Assembly (NCBI GenBank): GCA_031285775.1
Contig: JAITVN010000037.1
Location: 1 to 36,764 of the forward strand
Source: Streptococcaceae bacterium
GTDB taxonomy: Bacteria; Bacillota; Bacilli; Lactobacillales; Streptococcaceae
DNA length: 36,764 bases
Direction of reading: 5' to 3'
Every line of letters starts with the position of its first letter. The stretch's first letter is position 1. Positions 7,458-14,953 of the stretch are shown piece by piece. The notes beneath the pieces were generated by a model. The model was not told where the DNA came from and did no database searches. It saw only the letters and a program-made list of their open reading frames with translations. Position numbers and translations under genes: made by a program.

Positions 7458-8441
7458 TTATTTGACGTTTGCTTTCTGAATGAGTTCAAAGATATCGGAA
7501 CTCTTGTCAGTAGGCACTTTACGAACATTGAACTTCACGCCCAAGTCACGCATTTTGTTGAAGGCAGCGACATCAGTCTGATCAGCAGAAAGTACGCTGT
7601 TCAGCATTGTCTTACCTGTCGAGTGAGCCATTGAACCGACATTGATGTCAGTAATAAGGCCTGGACAAGCTTCAACGATTGCCAATGCATCTTCTGGATT
7701 TTCGAAAAGCAGGAATGCATTCGTACCGCCAAAACGCGGATCTTTCGAAATTTCGATGAACTTCTTGAGTGGGACGACATTGGCATGAACTCCTGGAGGA
7801 GCAGCTTGCTCAATCAGGGTCTTACGCATGTTGTCTTTAGCAACATTGTCAGATACAACGATGATACGATTGGCCTTTGAATCAGGTGTCCAAGCGGTAG
7901 CAACCTGTCCATGAAGCAAACGTGTATCGATGCGCACAAGGTTAATCTTGATCTTACCGTCTCCGATAACGGTTCCTTCAGGGATTGCTTGTGATGTCCC
8001 AGCTTCAGCAGCTTTAGGCGCTTCCTCAGCAGGCATTAAAGAGTCAGGCTGGGCTTTCACACCTCCGCGTGCCTCTTTGACAATGTTCGCCACAGCTGCT
8101 TCAAATGCAGAGCCAGTCATGCGCTCTGTGTAAGCTTGAATCAGCATAGGCAGATTGAGACCAGTGATGATGGCTATCTTGCGATCGCCTTGCTCATGAA
8201 GAACAGTACTTGCCTGATTGAAGGGAGAACCTCCCCAAAGATCAGCAAGGATCAGTACTTCATCACTGGTGTCGAAAGTTGCGATTGCATCAACGATTTG
8301 CTGGTGTAAACCATCTGGTGTCTGGCCGTTTAGGAATGTCACAACTTGGACTTTTTCCTGCTCGCCAAATATCATTTCGCCAGATTGCTTAATGCCCGCA
8401 GCAAATTCGCCATGGCTCGCAATTACGATTCCGATACTCAA
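7458..8441 (-). CDS. manL: Mannose PTS cytoplasmic component IIAB
   Basis: Carries phosphate from HPr to the incoming sugar. The IIA domain (about 1-125) has the phosphohistidine H10 in ASHGEF. An Ala/Pro/Glu-rich linker (about 126-160) follows, then a IIB domain with H177 in [12 protein letters not shown]. The length of 327 residues is normal. The start is a TTG at 8441: AGGAGG lies eight bases upstream, and the family N-terminus ([11 protein letters not shown]) begins exactly there. First gene of manLMN. The promoter upstream is strong, and a cre-like site overlaps its -35 box, which suggests CcpA control (inference). Confidence 0.96.
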   Translation of the reverse strand: MSIGIVIASHGEFAAGIKQSGEMIFGEQEKVQVVTFLNGQTPDGLHQQIVDAIATFDTSDEVLILADLWGGSPFNQASTVLHEQGDRKIAIITGLNLPMLIQAYTERMTGSAFEAAVANIVKEARGGVKAQPDSLMPAEEAPKAAEAGTSQAIPEGTVIGDGKIKINLVRIDTRLLHGQVATAWTPDSKANRIIVVSDNVAKDNMRKTLIEQAAPPGVHANVVPLKKFIEISKDPRFGGTNAFLLFENPEDALAIVEACPGLITDINVGSMAHSTGKTMLNSVLSADQTDVAAFNKMRDLGVKFNVRKVPTDKSSDIFELIQKANVK

Positions 8442-8489
8442 TTGAGTAACCTCCTTATTTTTCTGGTAATAAAAATTATTACTTTTTTG

Positions 8490-8518
8490 ATTATAGCATT
8501 TTAATTTTGAGATGTAAA
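8490..8518 (-). promoter_or_regulatory. Promoter of the manLMN operon
   Basis: Minus strand TTTACA (8513-8518), 17 bases, TATAAT (8490-8495). The predicted transcript starts about 40 bases before the manL TTG. Confidence 0.85.
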
Positions 8519-8530
8519 CGATTTATCACA
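8513..8530. promoter_or_regulatory. Cre-like site overlapping the manL -35 box
   Basis: Plus strand tgtaaacgatttatcaca has a good TGNAANCG half and a poorer, slightly offset second half. It resembles the better cre-like sequence at 15820-15833 (tgtaaacgattact). CcpA binding is inference. Confidence 0.4.
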
Positions 8531-8633
8531 CAGCTGAAAAAATTCCTTAATCAAATTGTTACATAAATCCTGGCAAATTTGACAGCGTTCAGTGATTATT
8601 TTTTGTTTTTTATGGTAAAATAATTTTAGTTGC

Positions 8634-8855
8634 TTATTTAGGGAGGGCAAGCGCCCCAGTTGGACAAAGTTTGACAGCTTTGGTTATTTTGTCCAATTCT
8701 TTGTCAAAATTTTTGGTCTCTCTTTTGTTTTCCTTGTTTTCATCACAGCCATAAAAGCGAACAATACCTGCATCATTGTAGTCAAAGACTTCAGGTGCAT
8801 ATTGGTGACAAAGGCCGCAAGCAATGCATTTTTCGGGAATGATTTTCATTTTCAT
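8634..8855 (-). CDS. fer: Ferredoxin, single [4Fe-4S] cluster
   Basis: Small electron carrier. The sequence has CIACGLC plus a late CPTGA, giving four cysteines for one cluster, with KIIPEKC before the first. It is the Bacillus/Streptococcus single-cluster type of about 70-80 residues. Three Met codons lie at the start (8858, 8855, 8849). I chose 8855 because the -10 box TGG-TAAAAT is then exactly six bases upstream, as in the other leaderless candidates of this window; 8858 would be three bases away. No ribosome binding site is seen. It is divergent from the LysM/cmk genes, a common arrangement in streptococci. The physiological electron partner is unknown. Confidence 0.9.
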   Translation of the reverse strand: MKMKIIPEKCIACGLCHQYAPEVFDYNDAGIVRFYGCDENKENKRETKNFDKELDKITKAVKLCPTGALALPK

Positions 8856-8861
8856 CATTCT

Positions 8862-8870
8862 ATTTTACCA
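8862..8870 (-). promoter_or_regulatory. Extended -10 promoter of the ferredoxin gene, leaderless arrangement
   Basis: Minus strand TGG-TAAAAT is followed by AGAATG, then the ATG at 8855. No good -35 box is seen. The site lies in the short divergent gap with the LysM gene. Confidence 0.55.
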
Positions 8871-8887
8871 CAGATAAGGAAGTTAAG

Positions 8888-9451
8888 ATGGCTAAGCAGC
8901 AGCGCAAAGAACCATGGAATAGTCGTGTCAATAACGTAAAAGATGAAGCTTTTGATACTGGAGAAAGCAGGGCTTCTAGAAATAACAGAAGTGCCCAGAA
9001 AGGCGGTGCAAAAGGATCGGGTAAAGATGGGACCGCCTCAACTGTCTTTTTGTCAGTCTTAGTTTTCTTTATGTTTGCCATCATCGGCGGCGCGATTTTC
9101 TTCACCATATGGAACAACCGCAATCCGAATATGAAAACAGTTGAGAGTAATTTTTATCCTGCTGCCGGCAAGTCTGCGTCGAGTTCAAGTACTGCGGTAA
9201 ATAGTGCTTCTTCGTCTAGTGCAGAGGAGACAAGCGGCAGCTCAACGGAGGCTTCGTCTCCGGCTGGAAATACTTATACCTACACGGATGAAGTAACAGT
9301 GGCTGAAATTGAACAAAATGCGGGTGTAAGCTGGGCAACACTGGCAAAATACAATCCGCAGCTGAATCCTGATTGGGGCAACGGAAGCGGTTATCCACTT
9401 AAAGATGGTTCATATCTGACTTCTGGGACAGTACTAAAGACATCGAAATAA
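8888..9451 (+). CDS. Membrane-anchored LysM protein, SAG1386/EF1546 type
   Basis: A 187-residue protein of unknown exact role at the cell surface. The N-terminal about 48 residues are polar and basic and should be cytosolic. One membrane helix follows (about 53-75, VFLSVLVFFMFAIIGGAIFF). A Ser/Ala/Glu-rich linker comes next (about 95-125), then a C-terminal LysM-like domain (YTYTDEVTVAEIEQNAGVSWATLAKYNP) expected to bind peptidoglycan. Family and context (next to fer and cmk) match the SAG1386/EF1546 surface-associated proteins. AAGGA lies eight bases before the ATG. The stop codon abuts the cmk ATG. Confidence 0.82.
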   Translation: MAKQQRKEPWNSRVNNVKDEAFDTGESRASRNNRSAQKGGAKGSGKDGTASTVFLSVLVFFMFAIIGGAIFFTIWNNRNPNMKTVESNFYPAAGKSASSSSTAVNSASSSSAEETSGSSTEASSPAGNTYTYTDEVTVAEIEQNAGVSWATLAKYNPQLNPDWGNGSGYPLKDGSYLTSGTVLKTSK

Positions 9452-10102
9452 ATGAAAAATATAAAAATTGCAATTGACGGTCCAGCTTCAAGCGGAAAGT
9501 CGACTGTGGCTAAAGTTGTTGCCAAAGATCTTGAGATTATCTACCTTGATACAGGGGCAATGTATCGTGCAGCCACATTGGTTTCAATTGAAATCGAAAC
9601 ATTGGATTTTCGGAAGATCATCGAGTTTTTGCAAGAAAACTCGATTGCTTTTGCTCAGACACAAGTTTTTTTGGGCACCCGTGATGTCACACAAATTATC
9701 CGAGGAAATGATGTGACGGCAAAGGTTTCTGAAATATCAGCGATTCCTGAAATCCGAGACTTCATGGTGCGTGAGCAGCGCCGTATCGCGAAGGGACATT
9801 CTATTATTATGGATGGGCGCGACATTGGAACGGTGGTTTTGCCAGATGCAGATCTGAAAATCTTTTTGATTGCGGATGCGGCAGAGCGTGCGGCGCGGCG
9901 TTATAAAGAGAATTTGGAACGCGGTATTCCTTCAGATTTGTCCGCCTTAAAAGAAGAAATTATCGAACGGGACAGATATGATTCGAGCCGTAAGGTTTCC
10001 CCCCTAAAAGCGGCGGATGACGCCATCGTTTTTGATACCACAGGTAAAACAATTCCGGAAGTGGTTGATTTCATTGAAGGTAAGGCAAGGTCTCTGATGT
10101 AG
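9452..10102 (+). CDS. cmk: Cytidylate kinase
   Basis: Phosphorylates CMP and dCMP to the diphosphates for nucleic acid synthesis. Visible motifs are the P-loop GPASSGKST (9-17), DTGAMYRA, MDGRDIGTVVLPDADLK, and the lid region with paired arginines (RAARRY). The length of 216 residues is slightly short of the 220-230 norm. The ATG directly follows the TAA of the LysM gene with no good ribosome binding site, so translational coupling is likely. In many relatives infC-rpmI-rplT follow; here a structured gap and an LCP gene follow instead. Confidence 0.97.
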   Translation: MKNIKIAIDGPASSGKSTVAKVVAKDLEIIYLDTGAMYRAATLVSIEIETLDFRKIIEFLQENSIAFAQTQVFLGTRDVTQIIRGNDVTAKVSEISAIPEIRDFMVREQRRIAKGHSIIMDGRDIGTVVLPDADLKIFLIADAAERAARRYKENLERGIPSDLSALKEEIIERDRYDSSRKVSPLKAADDAIVFDTTGKTIPEVVDFIEGKARSLM

Positions 10103-10370
10103 TTTTATTTTGTGGAACGCTGTATTATTATTAAAGTGGCGATAGTATCGCCTAAAGTTTGTAGATAAACTTAAAATTATGAACTTTTCATTAGCTTGGG
10201 GCTAAAATATCCAGCCTTTTGGCGCGATTCTTCGGAACGGAACGGACTTGGTCGTAAATTTGCGACGATCATATTGCCTTTTCAGTCAGCTTCTGCCAGA
10301 GCAAAATAAAAACTAAGAGAAATCTCATTGTCTGTACTTGTTTCCCCAATTTTTACAATGGAGTTTGACT
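10103..10370. other. Structured non-coding gap after cmk
   Basis: No coding gene is supported. Several hairpins are visible: ggcgat/atcgcc (10138-10152), aagttt/aaactt (10155-10172), gtcgtaaatttgcgac (10251-10266), and cattgt/acaatg near 10326-10360. The gap ends in a terminator at 10371-10398. It could be a long 3' untranslated region or a small RNA locus; no strong internal promoter is evident. Confidence 0.4.
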
Positions 10371-10398
10371 AAAAGCGCTTGATTTAAGCGTTTTCTTT
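10371..10398 (+). terminator. Probable terminator before the LCP gene
   Basis: aaagcgctt (10372-10380), loop gattt, aagcgtttt (10386-10394) form a 9-bp stem with one G-T pair. The T tract is short. It probably ends the cmk transcript. Confidence 0.55.
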
Positions 10399-10441
10399 AT
10401 GTTGAGCCAGAGCAGATCATTCTCTTTTATTCTTAATTTTA

Positions 10442-10450
10442 TGATATAAT
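10442..10450 (+). promoter_or_regulatory. Extended -10 promoter of the LCP gene, leaderless arrangement
   Basis: TGA-TATAAT is followed by GTCATA and then ATG at 10457. The predicted +1 falls on or beside the start codon. There is no ribosome binding site and no clear -35 box. Confidence 0.65.
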
Positions 10451-10456
10451 GTCATA

Positions 10457-11977
10457 ATGGAATCACATCTTTTCAATCGTTTGAGGTATTTACGACAGAA
10501 TTATGACTATCTTAGCGACAAAGAACTTAATGAACTGGAAGGGCTTGAAGCGAAATTCAGAATTGAGCAGCAGCATTTAAGAAATCCGGAATACAATCAC
10601 TATGCCGACGAAGAAGACTTTTCTGATTTAGGCATTGATCAGCAGCAGGCCGACTCTCTGAATTATGACGGCGGCCCGAAATACTCCAGAGTTGAACGTC
10701 ATCGCTACGCTTCAGAGTACAATGACGATTTTTATGGCGATGAAAGTGGCCAGGGCTATGATGACGAGGGATATGCAGAAGACGATCAGTCCTACAATCA
10801 ATCCGTGAGAAGTCGTCATTCTGGACCGGACAATTATTCTGGTAGAGACCGAAAAAAAACAGCCATGGGCAAGTCGAAGAAACAGAAGAAGTCAAAGTAT
10901 AAGGCCAATGGTAAAAAACGTCATCACTGGTTTAGAAATATTCTGATTTTTCTATTATTAATTATTGTGACAATGATCGGCTTTTTCGTTTACGGCTATC
11001 AGCGTGGGGCTAAAAAGGCGGGTGAACCAATAAAAGCTGAAAAGTTTAACGGCCAGAAAACCTCCTCTGGGGCAGTGAATATTCTGATTCTCGGTGCAGA
11101 TCAGCGGCCGGATCAGACCTCTGCGGTTGCGCATACAGATTCAATCATGGTTCTTCAGCTTAAGCCAAAGGACGGGAAAATTAAGATGGTCAGCCTTATG
11201 CGTGATACCTTGGTCAATATTCCAGGTTACAGCGCGGAGGGCGCAGATGATTTAAAGATAAATACTGCTTATACGCTTGGCGAGCAGGAGAAACCTCGAA
11301 GTGGGCCTGAGCTTTTGCGGCGGACGATCGAGAGCAACTTTGGTGTTAAAATTCAGTATTATGCGCTGGTAGATTTTTCAAGTTTTGCCACCATCATTGA
11401 TTCTCTTTTTCCAGGTGGTGTCGAAATTGACGCTCAATTTGCTAAAATCGGGAAAAAGGTATATGACGAAGTGCCAGTTCCAGATGATTTGTCGGCCAAG
11501 GATGGTTTGCTCAAATCAGATGTGACGCTTTCTGATGAAGATGCCCAGAGTTACGGCTACGATCAGGGCGGTGTTTTCATGATGATAAAGCAGGGCAAGC
11601 AGAAGATGAACGGTCGCACGCTGCTCAATTATGCGCGCTTCCGACATGATGATGAGAACGATTTTGGCCGTGTTAAGCGTCAGCAGCAGGTCATGTCCAC
11701 TTTGATGGGGAAGGTTAAAAATCCGCTGACCCTCTTTACCGGCTCGTCAGCTTTAGGTACTGCAAAAGCCTTGACTGAAACGAATATTCCTAATTCCTTC
11801 TTCTTATTAAATGGTTTTTCAACAGTTTGGGATGCTAAAAATGGAACCGATCGATTAACGGTGCCTGACCTTGAAAAAGGTGACTTTGAGAATCAATACG
11901 ATCAGTACGCAGGTTTAGGTTTGGGGATTGATATTAACAGCTACAGATCGCGCATTGAACAGTTTTTAGGAAACTAA
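10457..11977 (+). CDS. LytR-CpsA-Psr (LCP) family cell-wall glycopolymer ligase
   Basis: Membrane enzyme expected to transfer lipid-linked teichoic acid or polysaccharide onto peptidoglycan. The N-terminal about 150 residues are unusual: an acidic, Tyr/Asp/Gln-rich disordered stretch (about 45-130), then a strongly basic Lys-rich patch (about 130-155) just before one membrane helix (about 160-182). The extracellular LCP domain follows, with ILGADQRP, TDSIMVL and the arginines in SLMRDTLVNIPGY and in NYARFRHDDENDFGRVKRQQQV. The 506-residue length is longer than simple LCP proteins because of the cytosolic extension. It is followed by a strong terminator and is monocistronic. Which LCP paralogue this is cannot be told. 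Confidence 0.92.
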   Translation: MESHLFNRLRYLRQNYDYLSDKELNELEGLEAKFRIEQQHLRNPEYNHYADEEDFSDLGIDQQQADSLNYDGGPKYSRVERHRYASEYNDDFYGDESGQGYDDEGYAEDDQSYNQSVRSRHSGPDNYSGRDRKKTAMGKSKKQKKSKYKANGKKRHHWFRNILIFLLLIIVTMIGFFVYGYQRGAKKAGEPIKAEKFNGQKTSSGAVNILILGADQRPDQTSAVAHTDSIMVLQLKPKDGKIKMVSLMRDTLVNIPGYSAEGADDLKINTAYTLGEQEKPRSGPELLRRTIESNFGVKIQYYALVDFSSFATIIDSLFPGGVEIDAQFAKIGKKVYDEVPVPDDLSAKDGLLKSDVTLSDEDAQSYGYDQGGVFMMIKQGKQKMNGRTLLNYARFRHDDENDFGRVKRQQQVMSTLMGKVKNPLTLFTGSSALGTAKALTETNIPNSFFLLNGFSTVWDAKNGTDRLTVPDLEKGDFENQYDQYAGLGLGIDINSYRSRIEQFLGN

Positions 11978-11986
11978 CAAGAGAAG

Positions 11987-12010
11987 AAAGTCGATTTATC
12001 GGCTTTTTTT
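11987..12010 (+). terminator. Terminator of the LCP gene
   Basis: aaagtcga, loop ttta, tcggcttt form an 8-bp stem with one G-T pair, followed by a T run to 12010. Confidence 0.88.
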
Positions 12011-12104
12011 GCGGCTTAATCACTTGTAACTTAACTGAATTATTAGAAAAATGTGTTCTAAGTTGGAGATCGTTTTTTTTTCTTTCTTTTATTAACATTT
12101 TTAC

Positions 12105-12133
12105 TTGACAAATGCAAACGGTTGCGTTAGAAT
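12105..12133 (+). promoter_or_regulatory. Promoter of malE
   Basis: TTGACA (12105-12110), 17 bases, TAGAAT (12128-12133). The spacer is occupied by a LacI-family operator. Confidence 0.9.
12113..12126. promoter_or_regulatory. Probable MalR operator at malE
   Basis: tgcaaacggttgcg contains the inverted repeat GCAA-ACGG-TTGC between the -35 and -10 boxes. The same motif, tgcaagcgtttgct, occurs before the first neopullulanase gene. The LacI-type MalR encoded at the end of the locus is the likely binder (inference). Confidence 0.68.
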
Positions 12134-12145
12134 AAAGAGGTATTA

Positions 12146-12159
12146 GTAAAACGTTTTCA
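12146..12159. promoter_or_regulatory. Cre-like site downstream of the malE transcription start
   Basis: gtaaaacgttttca matches the CcpA consensus TGNAANCGNTNWCA except at the first two positions and has an AAAACGTTTT core. Its place just after the predicted start fits repression by CcpA as a roadblock. Confidence 0.6.
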
Positions 12160-12177
12160 AAAATAGGAGGAAAACAA

Positions 12178-13401
12178 ATGAAGCTAAGTAAAAAAATTGT
12201 AACTGTAGGTTCTGCAGTTCTTGCAGCTGCTATTTTAACTGCCTGCTCATCAACGAGCAAAGACACAGGGGAAAGTTCCTCAAGTAAGAGTACAACTGTA
12301 TCACTCTGGGTTGATACAGCCAATGTTGATCAATATAAACCACTTGTTGCGTCATTTGAAAAAGCAAACCCCGATATCAAAGTCAAGATGACACAATCTC
12401 CAAATGGTTCTGCAAATGCAAAGACAGATGTTGCCAAAGATCCGTCCAAAGCAGCAGATGTCTTCAAAGCACCTAATGATCAGCTTGGTGCGATGGCAGA
12501 GGCAGGCTATATTAATCCTTTGTCGCCGGATGCTACCACTTGGGTGAAAGACAATGACATTGAGCTGGCTGCAACAGCGGTTTCATGGAAGGGCAAACTT
12601 TACGCTTATCCTCAAGATGAACAGGCTCAAGTGCTCTTTTATAACAAGACCAAGCTGACTGCTGATGATGTGAAGGACTGGGCGACTTTGACAAGTAAAG
12701 GTGTTGTAGGCACTGACTTTACAAATGCTTATAACTGGTATCCTGCTTTCCTTTCTAACGGCACTTATCTTTTCGGTAAAGACGGTGAGACTTTAGACGG
12801 AACGAATGCCAATACACCAGCTGGTGTTGAAGTCATGAAATGGTTTGCTGCTCAGAAAGCAAATCCTGGTGTCAAGCAATCAGGAACTGCGCTCTTGGCT
12901 GATTTTGAATCAGGTAAAACGACTGCAGTTATTGACGGCCCTTGGGATGCGGTTAATATCAAGAAATTCCTCGGCGACAACATGGGCGTCGCGACTTACC
13001 CAACAGTTGACTTCGGTTCTGGCTCTAAACAGCTTCAAGCTTTCACAGGTGTTGGAACTTTAGCCATCAACTCAAAGGCTAAGAATCAAAAAGCGGCCAC
13101 AACTTTAGCTCAGTATTTGACCAATGAAGAATCTCAGCTTGCACTCTTCAAAGCAAATGGCGCTGTCCCTGTCTCTAAGAAAGCCCAAGCTGATTCAACG
13201 GTTTCTGCCGATCCAACCACTCAGGCTGTCATCAAACAGGTGACTTATTCAACTGTAATGCCGAAGATGCCTGAAATGGCAAATTTCTGGACGGATTCAG
13301 CTCCTTTGATTGATAATGCATATGAAGGCAAGACTGCACCAGCAGATTACCAATCTGCACTTGACAAGTTTGTGACCAATATCTCGAAGGAATCTAAATA
13401 A
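12178..13401 (+). CDS. malE: Maltose/maltodextrin ABC transporter, substrate-binding lipoprotein MalE
   Basis: Captures maltose and maltodextrins outside the membrane for MalFG-MsmK. It has a lipoprotein signal (LSKKIVTVGSAVLAAAILTAC, lipidated Cys23) followed by a Ser/Thr-rich linker and a family 1 solute-binding fold. Ligand-site type aromatics are in YAYPQDEQAQVLFYNK and YNWYPAFLSNGTYLF. The length of 407 residues is normal. AGGAGG is seven bases before the ATG. First gene of the maltose locus, with a MalR-type operator in its promoter. A terminator follows at 13427, so MalE mRNA should exceed malFG mRNA. Confidence 0.97.
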   Translation: MKLSKKIVTVGSAVLAAAILTACSSTSKDTGESSSSKSTTVSLWVDTANVDQYKPLVASFEKANPDIKVKMTQSPNGSANAKTDVAKDPSKAADVFKAPNDQLGAMAEAGYINPLSPDATTWVKDNDIELAATAVSWKGKLYAYPQDEQAQVLFYNKTKLTADDVKDWATLTSKGVVGTDFTNAYNWYPAFLSNGTYLFGKDGETLDGTNANTPAGVEVMKWFAAQKANPGVKQSGTALLADFESGKTTAVIDGPWDAVNIKKFLGDNMGVATYPTVDFGSGSKQLQAFTGVGTLAINSKAKNQKAATTLAQYLTNEESQLALFKANGAVPVSKKAQADSTVSADPTTQAVIKQVTYSTVMPKMPEMANFWTDSAPLIDNAYEGKTAPADYQSALDKFVTNISKESK

Positions 13402-13426
13402 TTCTGGCTATCTTCAAACATTTATA

Positions 13427-13455
13427 GAGGCTGAGCTCCCAGCTCAGTCTCTTTT
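13427..13455 (+). terminator. Attenuating terminator between malE and malF
   Basis: gaggctgagct and agctcagtctc form an 11-bp stem (one G-T pair) with a CCC loop and then TTTT. No promoter is evident before malF, so partial read-through is expected. Confidence 0.85.
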
Positions 13456-13490
13456 GTCATAGTAGGTATGTTTTGTCGGGAGGAGTATTT

Positions 13491-14855
13491 ATGCTAAAAA
13501 GAGTTAAACATGTACCAGAAGCAACATTTCGAGAAACTTTTAGTAAAGGAGATCTGTTTACCAAGCTAAGTTTCGTCATCATGGGGCTCAGCCAGTTAAA
13601 GAATAAGCAGTGGCTTAAAGGAATTGTCTTTCTTTTGAGTGAGATTGCATTTTTGTCTTGGCTTGTTTTCAATGGCCTTAGCGCCATTAGTCTTTTAGGA
13701 AATCTGGGCGCAGTCAAGACAAAAAAGGTTGTATTTGATGAGGCACAGGGCGTTTATGTGACACACCAGCCTGATAATTCGATGCTGATTTTGCTTTTCG
13801 GGGTGATGTCAATTGTGGTCGTTCTTTGCTGGCTTGTTTTGTATGTGGTCAGTCTAAGGTCAACGCGGCACCTTTATGCTCTGAATCGTGATGCTGGACA
13901 TATTCCGACAACGAAAGAAGATTTGGCTTCTCTACTGGATTCGCGTCTGCACGTGACGCTGATGACAATCCCTTTATTAGGAATTCTGGCCTTTACGGTG
14001 ACGCCGATTCTTTATATGATCACGATTGCCTTTACTAATTTTGACCATAATCATCCAGTCGGCTTTTCATGGACGGGTGTCAGGGCTTTCGGCAATATTA
14101 TCACGGGTAATGTGGCGCAGGCCTTCTTCCCGATTTTGCTTTGGACACTGGTTTGGGCGGTCATTGCGACAGCATCGACTTTTATCTTCGGTGTTCTTTT
14201 AGCAATGCTGATTGAGTCTAAAGGGATCAAATATAAGGGATTCTGGCGGACTATCTTTGTCATTGTGTTTGCGGTTCCTCAATTTGTGTCCTTGTTGATG
14301 ATGAGCCAGATGCTTGATAATTCTGGACCGATCAATTCGCTTTTCATGAGTTTGGGCTGGCTGTCGCCGAATAGTCCGATTCAGTTTCTGTCTGATCCTA
14401 ATTTAGCAAGGGTTTCAGTTATTTTTGTCAATATGTGGATTGGTATTCCTGTTTCAATGCTGACGTCGACAGCGATTATTCAGAACTTGTCGCAAGATCA
14501 AATTGAAGCGGCTCGAATTGATGGTGCAAGCACTTTCCAGATTTTTCATTCGATCACTTTTCCTCAGATTGTCTTTGTGATGACGCCAGCTTTGATTCAG
14601 CAGTTTATCGGTAATATTAATAATTTTAATGTCATCTACCTTTTGACCAACGGCGGTCCGCTGACAGTCAGCTATTCAAATGCGACCGGCGGACCTGGAG
14701 GCACAGATCTGTTGGTGACTTGGCTATTTAAGCTGACAATGGGGCAGCAAGCCGATTACAATCTGGCTGCGGCTTTAGGTATTATCATTTTCATCATTTC
14801 TGCGACGGTTTCCATCTTGACTTATCGACGTACGAATGCATTTAAGGAAGGTTAG
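13491..14855 (+). CDS. malF: Maltose/maltodextrin ABC transporter permease MalF
   Basis: One of two membrane subunits of the importer. It has about eight hydrophobic helices, a large region between the first helices (residues about 65-85 and 125-150) and the EAA loop that docks the ATPase (QDQIEAARIDGASTFQIFHSITFPQI). The ATG at 13491 (MLKRVKHVPEATF; 454 residues) follows GGGAGGAG with five bases between; the frame is open a little upstream but would swallow the ribosome binding site. The length matches lactococcal and streptococcal MalF. Transcribed from malE by read-through; malG follows after 98 bases. Confidence 0.96.
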   Translation: MLKRVKHVPEATFRETFSKGDLFTKLSFVIMGLSQLKNKQWLKGIVFLLSEIAFLSWLVFNGLSAISLLGNLGAVKTKKVVFDEAQGVYVTHQPDNSMLILLFGVMSIVVVLCWLVLYVVSLRSTRHLYALNRDAGHIPTTKEDLASLLDSRLHVTLMTIPLLGILAFTVTPILYMITIAFTNFDHNHPVGFSWTGVRAFGNIITGNVAQAFFPILLWTLVWAVIATASTFIFGVLLAMLIESKGIKYKGFWRTIFVIVFAVPQFVSLLMMSQMLDNSGPINSLFMSLGWLSPNSPIQFLSDPNLARVSVIFVNMWIGIPVSMLTSTAIIQNLSQDQIEAARIDGASTFQIFHSITFPQIVFVMTPALIQQFIGNINNFNVIYLLTNGGPLTVSYSNATGGPGGTDLLVTWLFKLTMGQQADYNLAAALGIIIFIISATVSILTYRRTNAFKEG

Positions 14856-14887
14856 GGCAAGCTTATGGTTAATTGTAATTTTTATCA

Positions 14888-14903
14888 GGCTCTTAAGAGA
14901 GCC
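14888..14903 (+). other. Small hairpin between malF and malG
   Basis: ggctct, loop taag, agagcc form a perfect 6-bp stem. No T run follows, so it is not a terminator. It may act as an mRNA processing or stability element in the 98-base gap. Confidence 0.4.
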
Positions 14904-14953
14904 GAGCAATGGCCGAGCGCTTGTGCGAACGCTACTTCAAGGAGGGAAATGAA

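Noticed and set aside
12146-12159. Second MalR operator at malE
   Set aside because: The AAAACGTTTT core with TCA fits cre better than the GCAARCGKTTGC motif, so I listed it as cre-like.
13473-13490. Upstream TTG as the malF start
   Set aside because: It would place the GGGAGGAG ribosome binding site inside the gene; ATG at 13491 matches the family.
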